Shown: positions 21,829-35,087, numbered from the stretch's first letter. The stretch: DNA of 64,000 nucleotides from Spirodela intermedia (GCA_902729315.2 LR746265.1:2832892-2896891); one strand, 5' to 3'. The notes: generated by a model not told the origin, from the letters alone. Made by a program: numbers and translations.

Positions 21829-24800
21829 ATGGAGGAGCCGAGCAGTAGTTCGTCGTGGACCCGAGAGCAGGAGAAGGCTTTCGAGAACGCGCTCGCGCTC
21901 CATCCCGAGGATTCTCCCGACAGGTGGGAGCGGATTGCGGAGGCCGTGAGTGGGAAGTCCGTGGATGATATCAAGCTCCACTACGAGCTCCTGATCGAGG
22001 ACATCAATGGGATCGAATCGGGGCTCGTGCCTTTGCCTTGTTATGTTTCCTCGTCGGATTCTCCGGCCGAGCACGCCGGCGAAGGCGGTGCGGGATCTAA
22101 GAAGGGTTCCCATTCTCATGGTGATCTTGGTCACGGGGGCAAGGGATCTAGGGCCGATCAAGAACGCCGCAAAGGAATAGCGTGGACTGAGGAGGAGCAC
22201 AGGTGAGCTCCATCGAACTCCCACTGGTTTTATCGATGAGCAACTGCGCCGTCTCTAGCTCAATTGATTTGTTCCAGCCGGGACCAGTTGGTCCCAAGTG
22301 AACTAGATCCACTCCTGAAGTGGGTATTATTTCAAAGAAATCATGGCCGCTTTAGGAATGTTGTCTGGAATCCTGCTTCTGAATATCATTGCTAGGAGTT
22401 CGTTTTTCTGCTTTTGAGGCTTGAAACTGTCCATTGCGTGCCCCACGATGGTTTTCTTGAAGGCACCGAGGACGACATCTCCGTAACCAGTCACCGAAAC
22501 AGTGGACTTTGGAGGAAGGGTTTTAGGGGAACCACTGGGTTTTGCTATTTTTCTTGCCAATTGCCTGTCTTGCTTTTGTGAACAGTAGTAGTCTCTGCCA
22601 TGAGAGAGTCTTCATAACAGTTTCGATTCTCTGCTATAACTTGGAAGCGATTAACCCCGTTACGAGAAATTTATGGCAAAACCCACATGCTAAATACCAC
22701 GAATGGCTCAAAATTCCTCGTGTTTTCAGAATTTTTTTAAGCCTTTCGGTTTTGAATTTGACTCAGGAGGGCAAGGATCAGTCACAACTTCATGCTTTCT
22801 GCTCATCGTCACTTGAACAAGAAGAATCAAATTTTTTTATAGTTTTTTTTCTTCATCGAACTTAATCGTGCTGTTCATTGGTCTATGCTGTGCCCTGTTT
22901 CTATGCCTAGGAACTATACGTCGATCACAAAGGCGTGGAGTCCTTTCTATATTCTGCTTCCCACTTGTAGAAAGGAACCTTATTCTAGTCGTGGATTAGA
23001 GTTTCATTTGATTAGGATTCTGAGAGCTAAAATGGAAACATCATCAGACACCAAGAACTTTAGAGGGTATTTCGTCAATGAAGCTGAAACAATGGAGTGA
23101 GAATCCTCTTCTCCTCGTAGAAAGGATTCATGTGCTTCCATCTTTCGACAAAGGATGCTTGTGGGTCTGGGCTTTGCATATATACGCTGAGGACGCCGAT
23201 GTAATTGCTTTACCTGTGCATTGATTGAAGAAGCACTTTGAGCTTTTGGTTGGTCCCTCTTTGCTTGTAAAGATTGGACATGGGTAAGCTCACGCGCTGA
23301 CTTAGAGGCATGTTCGCGTATTCTAAGTTATTGGGAAATTTGTCACTGTTCGGATTCTGATAACATCATGTTTTCTTCAAACGCCTAAGTTTGGGGTCAT
23401 GTTTGACGCGTTTGCATGAACATGATTGCTCTAATGATTAACAAGTAATTCCCAAGACGTGGAAACCTAGTGATTCGGTGACTTAACTGAGTCCAAGTCT
23501 CTTGAACAAGATTCTATATTCCCGTCTTTATCTAGATTGACCCGTACATGTTGCAAGCATCGTAAAAAGAATAGTGTTTCTTCCTCTCTACTGGATTTTG
23601 GGTATGTTTTGAGATGGGGGATCCCACTTCTTCGTAAACCTCCACTGAAATTGGTACCAATCTGTGGTTTAGGTGAATTCCTCAGCTTCGATCTTTGATT
23701 GAACGCGTCAAATTTTAATTATCTGTGCTGGATTTTCTTGCTTTCCCCTTTCATGCATCAATTTAGGGTTATAAGTGATTTGAAGATCTCCTGAATCTGA
23801 CGAAAAAAATATTAGAAGGATCGTGGACTTACTGATGGCCGCTCTAATTACACCGTGATATCGCCTTGTTATTATACTTGAACTCAATCCAATTTCATAA
23901 TAATATGAGACTGTTCTTAAGAAATGAAAGAATGGGATCGCGTCGAGATGAGTGATGTATCCGTGCACATTAAGTTCTTTATTTTAAGAGCTCTTTAGTT
24001 TCATCCTTTTCCCAATCTATCAAACTGCCATTAATCCTTTTTATTTTATTGTTCTAACTGAATCATCGGTTTCCTTTTGTTAGATCTGACCTATCCTTGG
24101 TTCAATCTTGATTATGACTTCGCCAATTCTTTTCCTTCCTTGGTAGAGGTTCTGAAGGCAGTCAACAGATTATAAATGCCCCATGCTAAGACGATCAGTT
24201 TTCTTCTGGCTTGCATCCCTCTACTTTTTCTATTATGTTATGGGAATTTTGTTCCAATCAGAGATACAATTCAAATACCTTTCCTGGACATGGCCTGGCC
24301 TCTTTGTATTTTTTCATAATGGTTGAATCATTCCGTGGGTTTTTGTAATTAAACGAGTTTGATTGCACCAAGGCTTTTGTGATCATCTTCTTGCGATGTA
24401 TGAGTAAAATCTTGCATATCCTTCCTGCATTTTCCCTTGATCGTCCATGAGGAACGCCTTGCTCTTCGATTAATGGTCAAACCTCTCTGGAATTTATTGG
24501 AAAAATAGTATTCTTTGTTGAAGGCTTTCAGATTTTATTTTTTTTCAAAGGACATATTTAGTGTAGCAAATGAACAGATTTTGGTAACTTTTATCTTCGA
24601 TTTCATTGCCACCTTCATGTTCTCGTATTTATTCATTGATTTCTTTCTTTTGTTTCTAGGCTTTTACTTGATTCCTGATATGCTATTTCTCTCTGCTCAC
24701 ATAAAAGAATATTTTCTCGGAAAACAGTTACATGATATTGTTTCAACGATTTACAATTTCTTAGATTTTTAGACTGGAAAAATATACTTTTCATCAGTGG

Positions 24801-25941
24801 AAATGAAAAAGCAGGAAGATAGTGGAAGAAGGGAGAGGGGCTTTTGAGCTGCCAAAAAAGGGAATTAGAGAAGAAGAAAACTACGAAACCGATGATGTAA
24901 TCTAGGACATTGATAATTTGAATCTTTGTAACCCGATTTGCTTGAGGGTATCTTTCATTCATGAAATGGGTCTTCATTTAACGTTGGCGCCAATATTTCC
25001 TTTCATGTCCATTGCTGCTGAATCAATCTCGTTCAATCCCTGTCAGCTCTAACTTGGCACTGTATCCGTACGTTTGCGAATGCCTTCCTAAGTTAGCAAG
25101 TCCTGAATTCGCTGTATTGGCTTCCCCATTTTCTATGTACAGGAGATCCTTCTTGGAGCAGGGAGCTTTCAGGATCTCTTCTTTGATGAGCCTTTTCTTC
25201 TGTCAATTGGGTGCTGGAACTTTCATGATAGTTCAGGCAACCATGCCTTTCCACGGTTAATGCCATTCGCTTTCGACACCTCTTCAGCCTGCCTTGGATT
25301 CTACGAGAAAATGCTTTTACTTCCAATTAAATCTTGATTTCGGGCCGAACAATTTCCATTTGTGGCTTGATATTTCGGAGTGCCGATGAACACTGTTCGT
25401 GCGTGGTACCGATCCCAAGACGGGGTTTTGATTATTTTTGGTCTCGTCGAGCAGGTTGTTTCTACTCGGGCTCGACAAATACGGGAAAGGCGACTGGAGG
25501 AGCATATCCAGGAATTTTGTGATATCGAGGACGCCGACGCAGGTGGCCAGCCATGCCCAGAAGTACTTCATCCGCCTGAATTCGATGAACAAGGACAGGC
25601 GGCGATCGAGCATCCATGACATCACCACGGTGAACAATGGGGAGTCTTCGCCGCAGGGCCCGATTACTGGGCAGACGAACGGCCCCAGCGTGAGCGCAGC
25701 GAAGTCCGGCAAGCCTTCCCCTCAGCCGCCGGCGGGCCCAAACGGAGTTGCCATTTATGGGGCGACCACGATAGGGCAGCCTGTCGGAGGGCCGCTTGTC
25801 TCAGCTGTGGGCACTCCGGTCAGCCTTCCTACGCCAGCGCCAATGGCCTACGGCGTCCGAGCTCCCCCCCCGGGGGCCATAGTTCAGGGCGCCCCCGTGA
25901 ATATGACCTACCCCATGCCCCACACCTCTGCTCACCGATGA
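21829..25941 (+). CDS. SRM1/DIVARICATA-type MYB (R-R-type) transcription factor
   Basis: Nuclear DNA-binding transcription factor with two MYB/SANT repeats. Two exons, 21829-22202 and 25455-25941, split an arginine codon (AG|G) and give 286 residues. The first SANT domain is at about residues 8-58 ([14 protein letters not shown] ... [11 protein letters not shown]). A linker holds the conserved LVPLP motif and GS/H-rich sequence. The second MYB repeat starts [20 protein letters not shown] and carries the diagnostic SHAQKYF at residues 157-163, followed by [19 protein letters not shown]. The tail is proline/glycine-rich and ends TSAHR. Overall it closely follows Arabidopsis SRM1 (At5g08520), a salt/ABA-related regulator, as I remember it. 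The frame is open upstream of 21829, but [10 protein letters not shown] is the natural start. The 3.25-kb intron interrupts the second repeat and holds nothing recognisable. A CT-repeat follows the stop. Confidence 0.93.
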
Positions 25942-27008
25942 TGCCCCCCCCCCTTCTCTCTCTCTCTCTCTCTCGCTTATCTCTTTCTCTCTCTTCTTGA
26001 ATTGGAATAAGATGGTAAGTGCCGTGTTGATCACCTGCTATGGGCCCTGAATCTCACGTTCTAGGCTGATTTCTTGTCTTGATAGGACATTAGCAAAGGA
26101 GTAATATTTCTGTGTACATGAATCTTATGTTGGGCATCTTGTGGATGGCGGGTGGCTCTGGATTTGATTCCTTCCTGCGTTGATCTCGTTCTTCTCTTCG
26201 ACGGTTCTCGTTGAATCTCGTTGCATGGGGGGTCGCCGGAAGTCTGCGCCCCCTCCGGCCGGAGCTTCGAGGTCCCAGCCGCCAGGCATTTGATTCCTTG
26301 CCGAGACAGGAAACCCTAGCTGACGAGGTTGTAGAGATGGTTTAGGGATCCTCCATCTGACTCCTCACCAGATCATCCGCCTACCCCTTTCCAGCGCAAA
26401 AGCCTCCCCTCCGGTTGTCAACGTCTAGCTGACGCAGGTCGCCAAGTACGAGCAGAGCTCTGACTCCCCGCCACGCAGATAGGCGTCGGACTTGTCGGAG
26501 ATCGCCGCTGATGGCGACTTTGCCGGGCGTTGGGGTCGTAGAATGGACTGGGTCCCTGGTCGACGCCACATGGCTCCGTGGCGGCAATGGAGACCACCCC
26601 GCCGACGGGCGGCGATATGCAGCGGCGAGAGGACGGGAGATGACGTGAAAAGGAAGAATCTGCTCTTCCTGAACTGGGAGGTTGCACGTTGGCATGGCCC
26701 CCCGCCGGGCTCTTTAATGGTCATTTCTAGTGCTCCAGCGACCGGGGAGCAGTTGCACTGGCGGGCGGCGGCGCCCCTTTGGAATCCTCTACCTTTCCGG
26801 TTAATGGTGTGTGCTTTTCCACTCTCAATGAGCCAACTATGACTCCTCAGAGGAAAGTGGTGATTCAGCGGACCACTTTCTCAGACGGCGTCACCCACGG
26901 CCAGGGAGGAGCTCGCCTATAAGATCCCCTGGCGGGTTCCAGCATCTGAGCACTCTCAGAGCAGATATCCATTCGGGACTGGAGCCAGGGTGAGCCTCCG
27001 GTAAGAGG
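25942..27008. other. Intergenic: MYB 3' end and GEM-like promoter
   Basis: Begins with the MYB 3' UTR, including a C-run and (CT)n at about 25954-25995. The rest is GC-rich promoter DNA. Overlapping open frames at 26.4-26.8 kb look random, with no family match. Confidence 0.5.
26918..26923 (+). promoter_or_regulatory. TATA-like box of the GEM-like gene
   Basis: TATAAG about 90 bases upstream of the ATG at 27009, in otherwise GC-rich DNA. Transcription start would be near 26950. Confidence 0.45.
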
Positions 27009-27994
27009 ATGAAGGGGGCAAGCCATGGCGGCGCTGTCCGTCTTACGTACCTGTCAGAGGAGGTGACTGGGAAGCCGGTCTGTGACGCCGTCAGCTCCCG
27101 TATCGTTTCCAGATCGTATGGGTCAAGAAGTAAGGGCCATGTCTCCGTTTTCGCTCTCAGTTCCTTCGGATTTTCTTTCCCTTGGGGACTTCCAGAGCTG
27201 ACTGTAAGGGGTTGTGAACGCAGAGAAAGTTGATACCGTCATCGGTTGGATGAACAGGCTCAGCAAGAAGGCGGACAGCTACGCTCAAGGCATACGGGAG
27301 CACGGTAAGCACCTTCTTCTTCTTCTTCTTCTTCTTCTTCTTCTTCTTCGTCCTCATTTCATGGTCGTTCTTCTGGTTCTGGTTTCGTATTATGTTCAGA
27401 AACTGAGATCGACTGACGCGCCTGTTGTTCTTCCGAAATCCAGTGAAATTGGGTCCCAAAATCTCAGACACGCTGAAGGGGAAGTTGAACTTGGGCGCAA
27501 GGATCCTTCAAGCCGGCGGAGTGGAGAGAGCCTTCAGACAAATCTTCGGGGCCCGGGAAGGGGAGAAGCTGCTCAAGGCCTCACAGTGCTACCTATCGAC
27601 CACGGCTGGCCCCATTGCCGGAATGCTCTTCATCTCCACGGAGAAGATCGCCTTCCACAGCGACAGATCTCTCTCCGCCACCTCCCCCCAAGGGGAAGTC
27701 GTCAGAACTCCATACAAGGTTGTCCTCATCCTCGATGAAGATGTTCCTCAGTTCTCCCCCTCCCTCGCCTCCCCTCCCCCGAGGCATTATCTAAATTCTT
27801 CGACGTTCCTACAGGTGATCATTCCGCTGAGGAAGATCAAGCGGGCCAACCCGGCAGAGAACGCGAACAAACCTTCGCAGAAATACATCGAGATAACCAC
27901 CGTGGACGAGTTCGAGTTCTGGTTCATGGGGTTCGTCTGTTACAGCAGATCCGTCAAGTACGTGCAGAGGGCTTGTTGCAGCAACACCCAATGA
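27009..27994 (+). CDS. GEM-like GRAM-domain protein
   Basis: GRAM-domain (membrane-lipid-binding type) protein of the plant GEM-like/ABA-responsive family. Four exons, 27009-27129, 27224-27304, 27444-27718 and 27815-27994, with consistent phases; 218 residues. After a variable N-terminus come the family signatures WMNRLSKKADSYAQGIREHV, LGPKISDTLKGKLNLGARIL and QAGGVERAFRQIFG. The GRAM core follows (EGEKLLKASQCYLSTTAGP, LFISTEKIAFHSDRSLS). The end is KKPSQKYIxI-like (NKPSQKYIEITTVDEFEFWF). Length matches the family (about 210-230). Arabidopsis relatives are linked to ABA response and, for GEM itself, to epidermal cell-fate control; the role of this copy is unknown. Intron 2 starts with a (TTC)n tract. 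The TATA-like site at 26918 supports the start. Confidence 0.93.
27313..27349. repeat. (TTC)n microsatellite in a GEM-like intron
   Basis: Twelve TTC units in a row, just inside the donor of the second intron. Confidence 0.95.
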
Positions 27995-29203
27995 GCTCTC
28001 GAAGGAGGAATCTACTGTTTCGAGAAGAATCATCCTCATCCCCCGAGACCCATTATTGTACATGAACTACTGCTCCACGCAGACGAGTTTTTAATATAAA
28101 TTTATAGCGAAATCGGTAAAATTTATGGACTTCATCTCTCCGCCTTAGGGATTGACAGCTACCTTTCTCTGCAAGTGGCTGCCCACTGGTTCGTCTTCCT
28201 CCTTTCCCTCCTCGCTTATCCCAGAGCAGTGGTTCTGCCGTGGACGGCACTGAGGATCGACTTTAGCGTACTACTGTTCTGGATATACTACAGAGAATTC
28301 CTCGCCAAGAATTATATCCCAAAGCGATATGATTAGAGTAAGGCCACTCGCACGTCATGATCCTGCTGCTAATCTCGTTTTCCGGGCATTAAGTTAAGCG
28401 TACCTCTGAAGCACGCAGAGGCCCCCACCCCCCATATCCGTCTCCGCCGTTAACACTGTTATTGGGAGTCCAAGGTCGGAAGGGGGGATCGCTCCTCGGG
28501 AGGGCCGCCGATTCCTGTGGCCCGAAGTCAGCTCGCGCCGGAAGGTCGTCGCTGACTCGGCGGTGTGCGGGATCAGGGCAGCTCGCAATGAATTAGAGAA
28601 AGAGAAATGTCCTGGTTTGGTGTTCTGGATTAACTAATCGGTGGAACCGCGGCGGAAGGAGACCTGTGCGGAGGGGGAAAGGGAAGAACAGTGGCTCCCA
28701 GCTCCCACCGAGGCCTCCCCCTTTTCATGGCGGATTGAACCTCGGCCCCCAATTCCCGCGTGGAGGGTGAGAGTTAAAATGGTGACGTCTGGAACGGATA
28801 GGGGTCTGTTCTTTAATTCATCTTCCTTTCAGATTCAGATTTCGATTCTGTGGACAGAACTTGCTTGATCTCTGTATACAGACCCGAAAACCGGCAAAGG
28901 GGTGGTTTGTTTAAGAGGGACAATCGCCGGTGGAAGCTTGCATCAGGTTTGCCGCCACCAACCTCAAATTAATAAAAAACTAGAGAAAACTTAGGCCGCC
29001 AATATTCAATACTTAATAAGGATACATAACTGGAGAAATCAACAGATAGCAGGCCAACCACTGGAAGTCAACGGGGGACGATACATTGTAGTCGTTGAAG
29101 GGGAACCTATGGAGATACTCCTATTCACCTTTGACGGAGCTGATGCCAGCACAGAGAAGGCACGCCGCCACAGTTGCTTAATTCAGGGAGCAAGAATCTG
29201 GGC
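27995..29203. other. Convergent intergenic region
   Basis: Holds the 3' UTRs of the GEM-like gene and of the minus-strand F-box gene. The middle (28.4-28.9 kb) is GC-rich, but no reading frame resembles a protein family. Confidence 0.5.
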
Positions 29204-30915
29204 TCAGAAGAACACGTCCACGATGGCATCAGGTCCCGGCAATCTACCGGAGAAGTTCATCTTACAGCCTGCTGAAAAAGTCAACCCGGCCTGCTCGCAG
29301 CCGGCCTTGGTTATGTGCGGGCACGAGCTCACGTCAACGTACTCCAGAAACTTGCAGAACTCCAGCAGCATCCCCAGGCCGGCGACGGTGATCCTGGGGC
29401 AACTGCTGGCCTTGAAAACCTTCAGCCCAGATTCAAATTCGGCGGCGCCGAGCTCGTGGAAGGCGGCGTCCGTCACCTTGTCGCAGCAGCTGATGTCGAG
29501 CGCCGCGAGGTTCCTGCACCTAGAGAGTACGCACCGCACTGAGGAATCCCCGACGTCCAAGCACCAGTCAACCCTAAGGTTCTTGATCGAGGAAGAACAG
29601 GCCGCCATGAGCGCCTTCACGGATTCCTCCGAGACGTTCCGGCAACCCCCGAGGACGATCGTCTCCAGGTTCTCGCAGGAATTCGCCAAGGCGTAGATGG
29701 ACAGATCGCTGACATTGAGGCAGTCCAGAAGCTTTAGGGTTTTCAGGGAGGAGGAAGACGAACTCGCGATTTGGGAGACCCCCTCGTCCCCAACCTTGCT
29801 GCATTTGCTCAAGTCGAGGAACCTGAGGCGCCGGCAGCCGTTGACCAGAGTCGATAGCCCACTGTCCGTTATGTTGTGGCAGCCCGAGAGCCCGAGATCT
29901 TCGAGCTGAGGGCAATTCCTCGAGAGGGCCTGAAGCAATCCGTCTGTCACGAGCTTGCAGCCGGAAAGATGAAGGCCCCTCAGCTTGGAGCATGACTGAG
30001 ATACGACGATTAATCCCGTGTCCGTGAGTTTTCTGCAGCCGGAGACATCCAGAACCTGGAGCGACGGGAGGCCATTTCCAAGGGCTATGATCCCAGCGTC
30101 ACTGATTCCTGCAAAAGAAGGCGGCACTCGATCCCTCGGTCAGGTCCGATGTATCCAAAGATGATGATGATCACGCAGAGTATATATAAATAGAAATTTC
30201 ATGGCAGGCGTTATCCCCATATGCTGTTCAATTTGGAAGGAAATTCTGCGGCTGGTGGAAGAAACAGGAACCAGCACTGAGATATAAACAGATCATACAT
30301 AAACATCAAGAAAAGCATATGAATGAAACACGAAAGAAAAAAGAGTTTGACCAGATGCATATCATCAGACACGAGCCATCGGAAAGCCGAAATTACCCGG
30401 AACGAACCAGACAGGGAGGGGTCTCCGCAGGGGAGGGAGGAAAAGAAAGATCAAATAACTTATAAGAACATCACACGAGGCACAGGGCAGAGATTGAGCT
30501 TGTGCAAGGTGATAGCAGAAAGAGGGGAACAGATGACGGAATCCCCACCTTTGCAATTCTTCAGGTCAAGAGATACCAGGCGCCAGAATCTCGCGGCGAC
30601 GACGGAGAGGTCGGAATCGGTGAGGCCAGGGTAGAAAGACCGAGAAGTGGATTGCGAGAGGTCCATCTCGACGACGCCCGAGAACCTTTCCGCCATCCTC
30701 CGCAGCATGGCCGGCCCCGCCCTGGCGCGCAGCCGCCGGCGCTCCGAGCTCTGCAGCTGCAACCAGCGCTTGCATACGAGCCCGAATCCGTCTCTCTCTT
30801 CCTCCGTCTGAAGCTTCCACAGCACCGCCCTCAGCTCGTCGTCCGTAAGGACCTCGTTTATGCAGACCCTCGGGGACGCCGCCGCCCATTTCCCTCTGTC
30901 CCCGCTCGTCGCCAT
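29204..30915 (-). CDS. F-box/LRR-repeat protein, At5g23340-like
   Basis: Probable substrate-recognition subunit of an SCF ubiquitin ligase. Two exons in transcript order, 30549-30915 and 29204-30108, joined through a glycine codon (LKNCKG|ISDAGI); 423 residues. The F-box-like N-terminus contains VLTDDELRAVLWKLQTEEER and GLVCKRWLQLQSSERRRL. Then come RAGPAMLRRMAERF, the family block MDLSQSTSRSFYPGLTDSDL, and about eleven cysteine-containing LRRs of the AMN1/FBL type (GCRKLTDTGL, GCHNITDSGL, WCLDVGDSSV, CCDKVTDAAF). The C-terminus CKMNFSGRLPGPD matches the Arabidopsis relative as I remember it. ATG 30915 (MATSGDRGKW) was chosen; an in-frame ATG at 30963 would add 16 residues. The target is unknown. 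Confidence 0.92.
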
Positions 30916-31560
30916 CGGGCACAGCAGAATCGGACAGGCCCAGAGGAGTGCGCCGTCGACCAAGGCGAGATCAGCCCCCCAACGGAAACCTAATCCCCCC
31001 TCGATTTCAGATGGAGGGGATGGGATGCATGCCCGAGCTTCCTTCCCCCTCCCCCTGGCGAGCTTCCATCTCCTTGGGGAGGTGGAGCCTTAGAGTTGCG
31101 CTAAGACGGCGTCTTCAGGGACAGGTGTCGGTTTGAGTTTTTTCCGGGCCTAAAAAAATTCGACTTGAGAGGTCCCAACGCTCTCCCTCTCTCTCCTCTC
31201 TCCCCTCTCTCCCCTCTCTCCCCTCTCTCTAAAGACGTCATCTTTGGGGAAACGGGCGCCCGCGCCCACCTGTCAAACTGATGGTGAGTAGTCACAACTT
31301 CAAGATCATAATGGGTCAAAAGGGGTCTAAAAGTGGGCCTTCTGCGGCCTATGAATTTTGAATCCTGGTTAGGCAACGCAAGGCCCAGAGTTGAAGAGTT
31401 ATGGCCCGGAGCATCGCCCAAGGACTACGTCCGAGCCTGGGCCACGTCCATTTTTAATACAGCAGCATTTCTTGAACCCCTTAAATGTTTTAAATTAACA
31501 ACTTTATCGTCAGGTTTGTCCTCTTATTTATTTATATATCTATATTATTAACATTTCCAC
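30916..31560. other. Upstream region of the F-box gene with CTCTCCC minisatellite
   Basis: GC-rich promoter and 5' UTR of the F-box gene. At about 31185-31230 there is a pyrimidine minisatellite built from CTCTCTCCC-like units. No other gene seen. Confidence 0.55.
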
Positions 31561-34129
31561 TATAAGACGTCCAACACCCAAACATAATAGTCATCACTTT
31601 CCAATGTCTAAAAGTAGATTTTTACTATTAATTACATGAGCAGCCCTTGTAATCAAGTCATAAACATGTTACTAACTCCACTGGAACATATGTGGGATAA
31701 TTTATATAGGTGAAATTTTATGATGGAGATTTAGGGGTATCTAGCTTAGCACATGCAAGAAATAGTCATTATGGTTGGGTGATAAAGTCAATAATATTAG
31801 TGCTCAAATCGAATGTTACTAGTATATAAGAATTCCTACATCCATGTACTATGCATACTATTTTCTCAATTTCTAAGATATTATGTGCCTCATTCTACTT
31901 TTTTATTAGGATAATTTTTAGTAGTAATATTATGTAATACATTAATACAATATTTATTTATGACTAATTTTTTGTTGAAAGTACCTCTAATAAAAAGTAT
32001 CCAATTTTATTTTTAAGGTACAATAAAATCATGTGAAAAAGTGATAGTAAAGCAAATGTTTCATAATCAAAAGTAACTAAATGTGAAGAAAACATATATA
32101 CAAACTCAGTGGGACTTCAACTCTTAGATGTTAGTCAAGGTGATGATAAATATTCGTAAGTTGAGAAAATGGATAGTAAACTTTTTAAGATGGAACATGA
32201 AAGACAAGCAACTTAAATTGTTGAGATATAAGGCTTAGATTTTCCAAGTCCTATCTTAAAGTTAGTATTTCACTTGTAACCTAATTTTAAGATCCATCTG
32301 AACTATATAGACTAGAAGGATTTCCTTGGATCCATGGAGTTGTCAAAATCCACCATCAAATAGACAAAACCTCAAAAGAAGTCAAGACCCTGTAAAGTTG
32401 ATTGAATGCCTTTTGGACAACAATGGGGGCATTTCAATAGGTGAATATATGTTAGGATATTCCTAAAAAAGGAGTGTTTTGTTTGGATGACATTAAAATT
32501 TTGAATTTTGTTCATTCAAATAATTTAAAATACTTTGAATCAAGAAACTAAATTTAAAGCAAGAAAACTAAATCTGGATGCATTTAAAATGCATTTTTTT
32601 GTTAGCCCTTGTTTGTCACTGAATTGAGACATATTGAGGCCAACTTGCATCTTCATACATCTTGTGGCTCATATCCTCTTGAGCTGGATTATAAATGGGC
32701 TAGATCACATCTCTTTATATATGTATTAAAATAAGCTTAAAATTTTTAACCTCATCTTTTAGTCTCTACATCACATCTTTTTATATATGTATTAAAATAA
32801 ACTTAAAATTTCTAACCTCATTTTTTTAATGTTTCTAATCTCATCTTTTAGTCTTAATAGGCAAAGTTTTAAAATATAATATTCTCATGACGTTTCATTT
32901 GAAATAATCAATGTAGAGTCTTCAATTGTAACTTGGCCTTTCTTATGTGGCTTAATGAAGATAACTTAAGAGGTCATGTTTTTCTATGGAGGGTATTGTA
33001 ATTCCAGACTCCAAGATGTGTTTTAATTAAGGAAACATATTTTATGTTTAAGATGGATTTACATCAAGAATGATGATGATTTTTGTAAATAAAATGGAAG
33101 CCTTGACATATTTTTTATATTTCATGGGTGAGGCCAAACATTTTAATGATGTCATGACATTTCCTATAAATAATCATTTGATAAGAGTGAAAGTTAATTT
33201 GCTCACTAATTTATGATGTGAAAATAGTTGTACAATGGCATGGAAGGGATACTAATTTGACACTAATTATGTGATGACAAAATAGAAAAAATATTATGTT
33301 TTCCCAAAATTTTAGGCACATATCTTAGATTTTTTTAAAAATAATAGAACATTTTAAGTTAACTAGCATTAACTATAAATATTAGCTTTAGCTATTAAAA
33401 TATTTTGTTTTCTTCTAGAATATTTCCTTTATTTTTTGAATTGAAATCAACGTCAGTATACTCAAATCCGTGCATAATCATAGAAATTAATCATTCCAAA
33501 AAGGTTTGTTGGAATCTTCACTTATTCTACATTCATCATTCTCATAAAAATTGACATTAATTTATGACAACATATGATCTCCTGTCATCGATTCGTATCG
33601 TGGAGAAAATTACTCGTCTCGATATGAATTGAGAGACACGTGTAAATTTCAAGATCTTCAAAATTTTATGACAATCTTAAAATGATGAGTCCAAGCTGGC
33701 AGCCGTTATCAAATGCCTACTTGTCTTAGTCTATATAAACTACGTGCTTATACGTATGTTCGTAGACATCTCCTCCTCTAAGCTGATGGTCTCTCTAGTG
33801 TAAGGAGTGATGAATTAGATTAAGAGAGGGTTGAATAGACACAATGTGTTGGAGTTGTGGAGAATGATCTCCTATTAAGTTCAATAGGGCTCTACGACGA
33901 GTATTAGGGGATAAGTGTCTTTTTTCTCTATGAAGCTTTCCCGAAGCTTGTGCAAAGAGGAGAAAGTGCCACCATCTCTATTTTAGGGCTTGAATGTGTG
34001 TTGTGTGAGCATGAAGGGTTTCTACCAAAGGTTGTAGCAAACAATTCCCTAGAAGCAAGGTTTATGTGAGACTATGGATGTAAGAGGTTTTTTTTTTAAC
34101 CATGTAAATCTTGTGTGCTTTATATTCTT

Positions 34130-34133
<4 letters not shown>
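31561..34133. other. AT-rich gene-free block
   Basis: About 2.6 kb of AT-rich DNA without coding signal or recognisable transposon genes. At 32704-32830 a tandem direct repeat with a period of about 66 bp shares TTTATATATGTATTAAAATAA and AACCTCAT. Confidence 0.65.

Positions 34134-34188
<55 letters not shown>
34134..34188. repeat. (CT)n microsatellite
   Basis: 55 bases of uninterrupted CT repeat at the edge of the AT-rich block. Confidence 0.97.
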
Positions 34189-34190
<2 letters not shown>

Positions 34191-34857
34191 GTTATGTATT
34201 TTGCATCAGAAAATTCAGCTGTGCAAGAAGAAGAAATGAGGAACGATTGCAAGTCCCTCCAGGGGCATCAATGTCGTTCCCTTCATTCCCTCACTTTTGG
34301 GAGAAGAAGAATGCCATGTTAAATGGGAGATTGATCAAGAGGAGCAAACCCTACTTGAGATCTTACGGTAAGATGATTTCATTTTATCCATCATTCTATT
34401 TATATGATCAGCGGGGCAGACAGTTCTTGTTGTTCTTTTCTTCCGATCTAGATCTGATCAGATTAATGGATGCACTGATCTAATCCTGGTCGGATCACCC
34501 CCTATTGAATCGGACTCAACCTAATATCTATTTTGGCCTAGTCAATCTCTCTCTCTCGACATATATATATATATATATATATAGATAGATAGATAATGGA
34601 TTTAAATCAAGGGTTGATTCTCCCTATCTCCATCACGTATCCTGACGACCATTTTTCGTGTGATTTTCTTTCGCCTAGCTTCATACCTTGCAGGAGTTTA
34701 GGGCCTGGCGCCTGCCTGAACCGATGATTCGGCTATCGTTTATCGTAAGAGTTCCCTTCTCCATTCAATTTATATGTTATCACATGACATTTTTACTTGG
34801 TTTTTTCTAATTTTTAACTTAAAGAAAATAAATTGGTTCTTGGGTTGTATTTCCTCA

Positions 34858-35087
34858 GGAGCAGTCCACAAGCTGATATCTCACTGAACCTGGTCGGGGA
34901 ACAGACCAGGCGTTGCATGGTCAGCCGACTGTAACGGTCGAATCCTCTGTATGGATTCGTATCCTCTTCATTGGAGCAGTCCACAAGCTGATATCTCACT
35001 GAACCTGGTCGGGGAACAGACCAGGCGTTGCATGGTCAGCCGACTGTAACGGTCTAATCCTCTGTATGGATTCGTATCCTCTTCATT
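34858..35087. repeat. 115-bp tandem duplication, nearly identical copies
   Basis: Copies 34858-34972 and 34973-35087 both start GGAGCAGTCCACAAGCTGAT and end CCTCTTCATT. By eye they differ at a single base (GGTCGAATCC versus GGTCTAATCC). The period is not a multiple of three. Confidence 0.93.

Noticed and set aside
27593-27787. Minus-strand glycine-rich frame within the GEM-like gene
   Set aside because: Antisense to exon 3 and its intron; the plus-strand GRAM protein explains the sequence.
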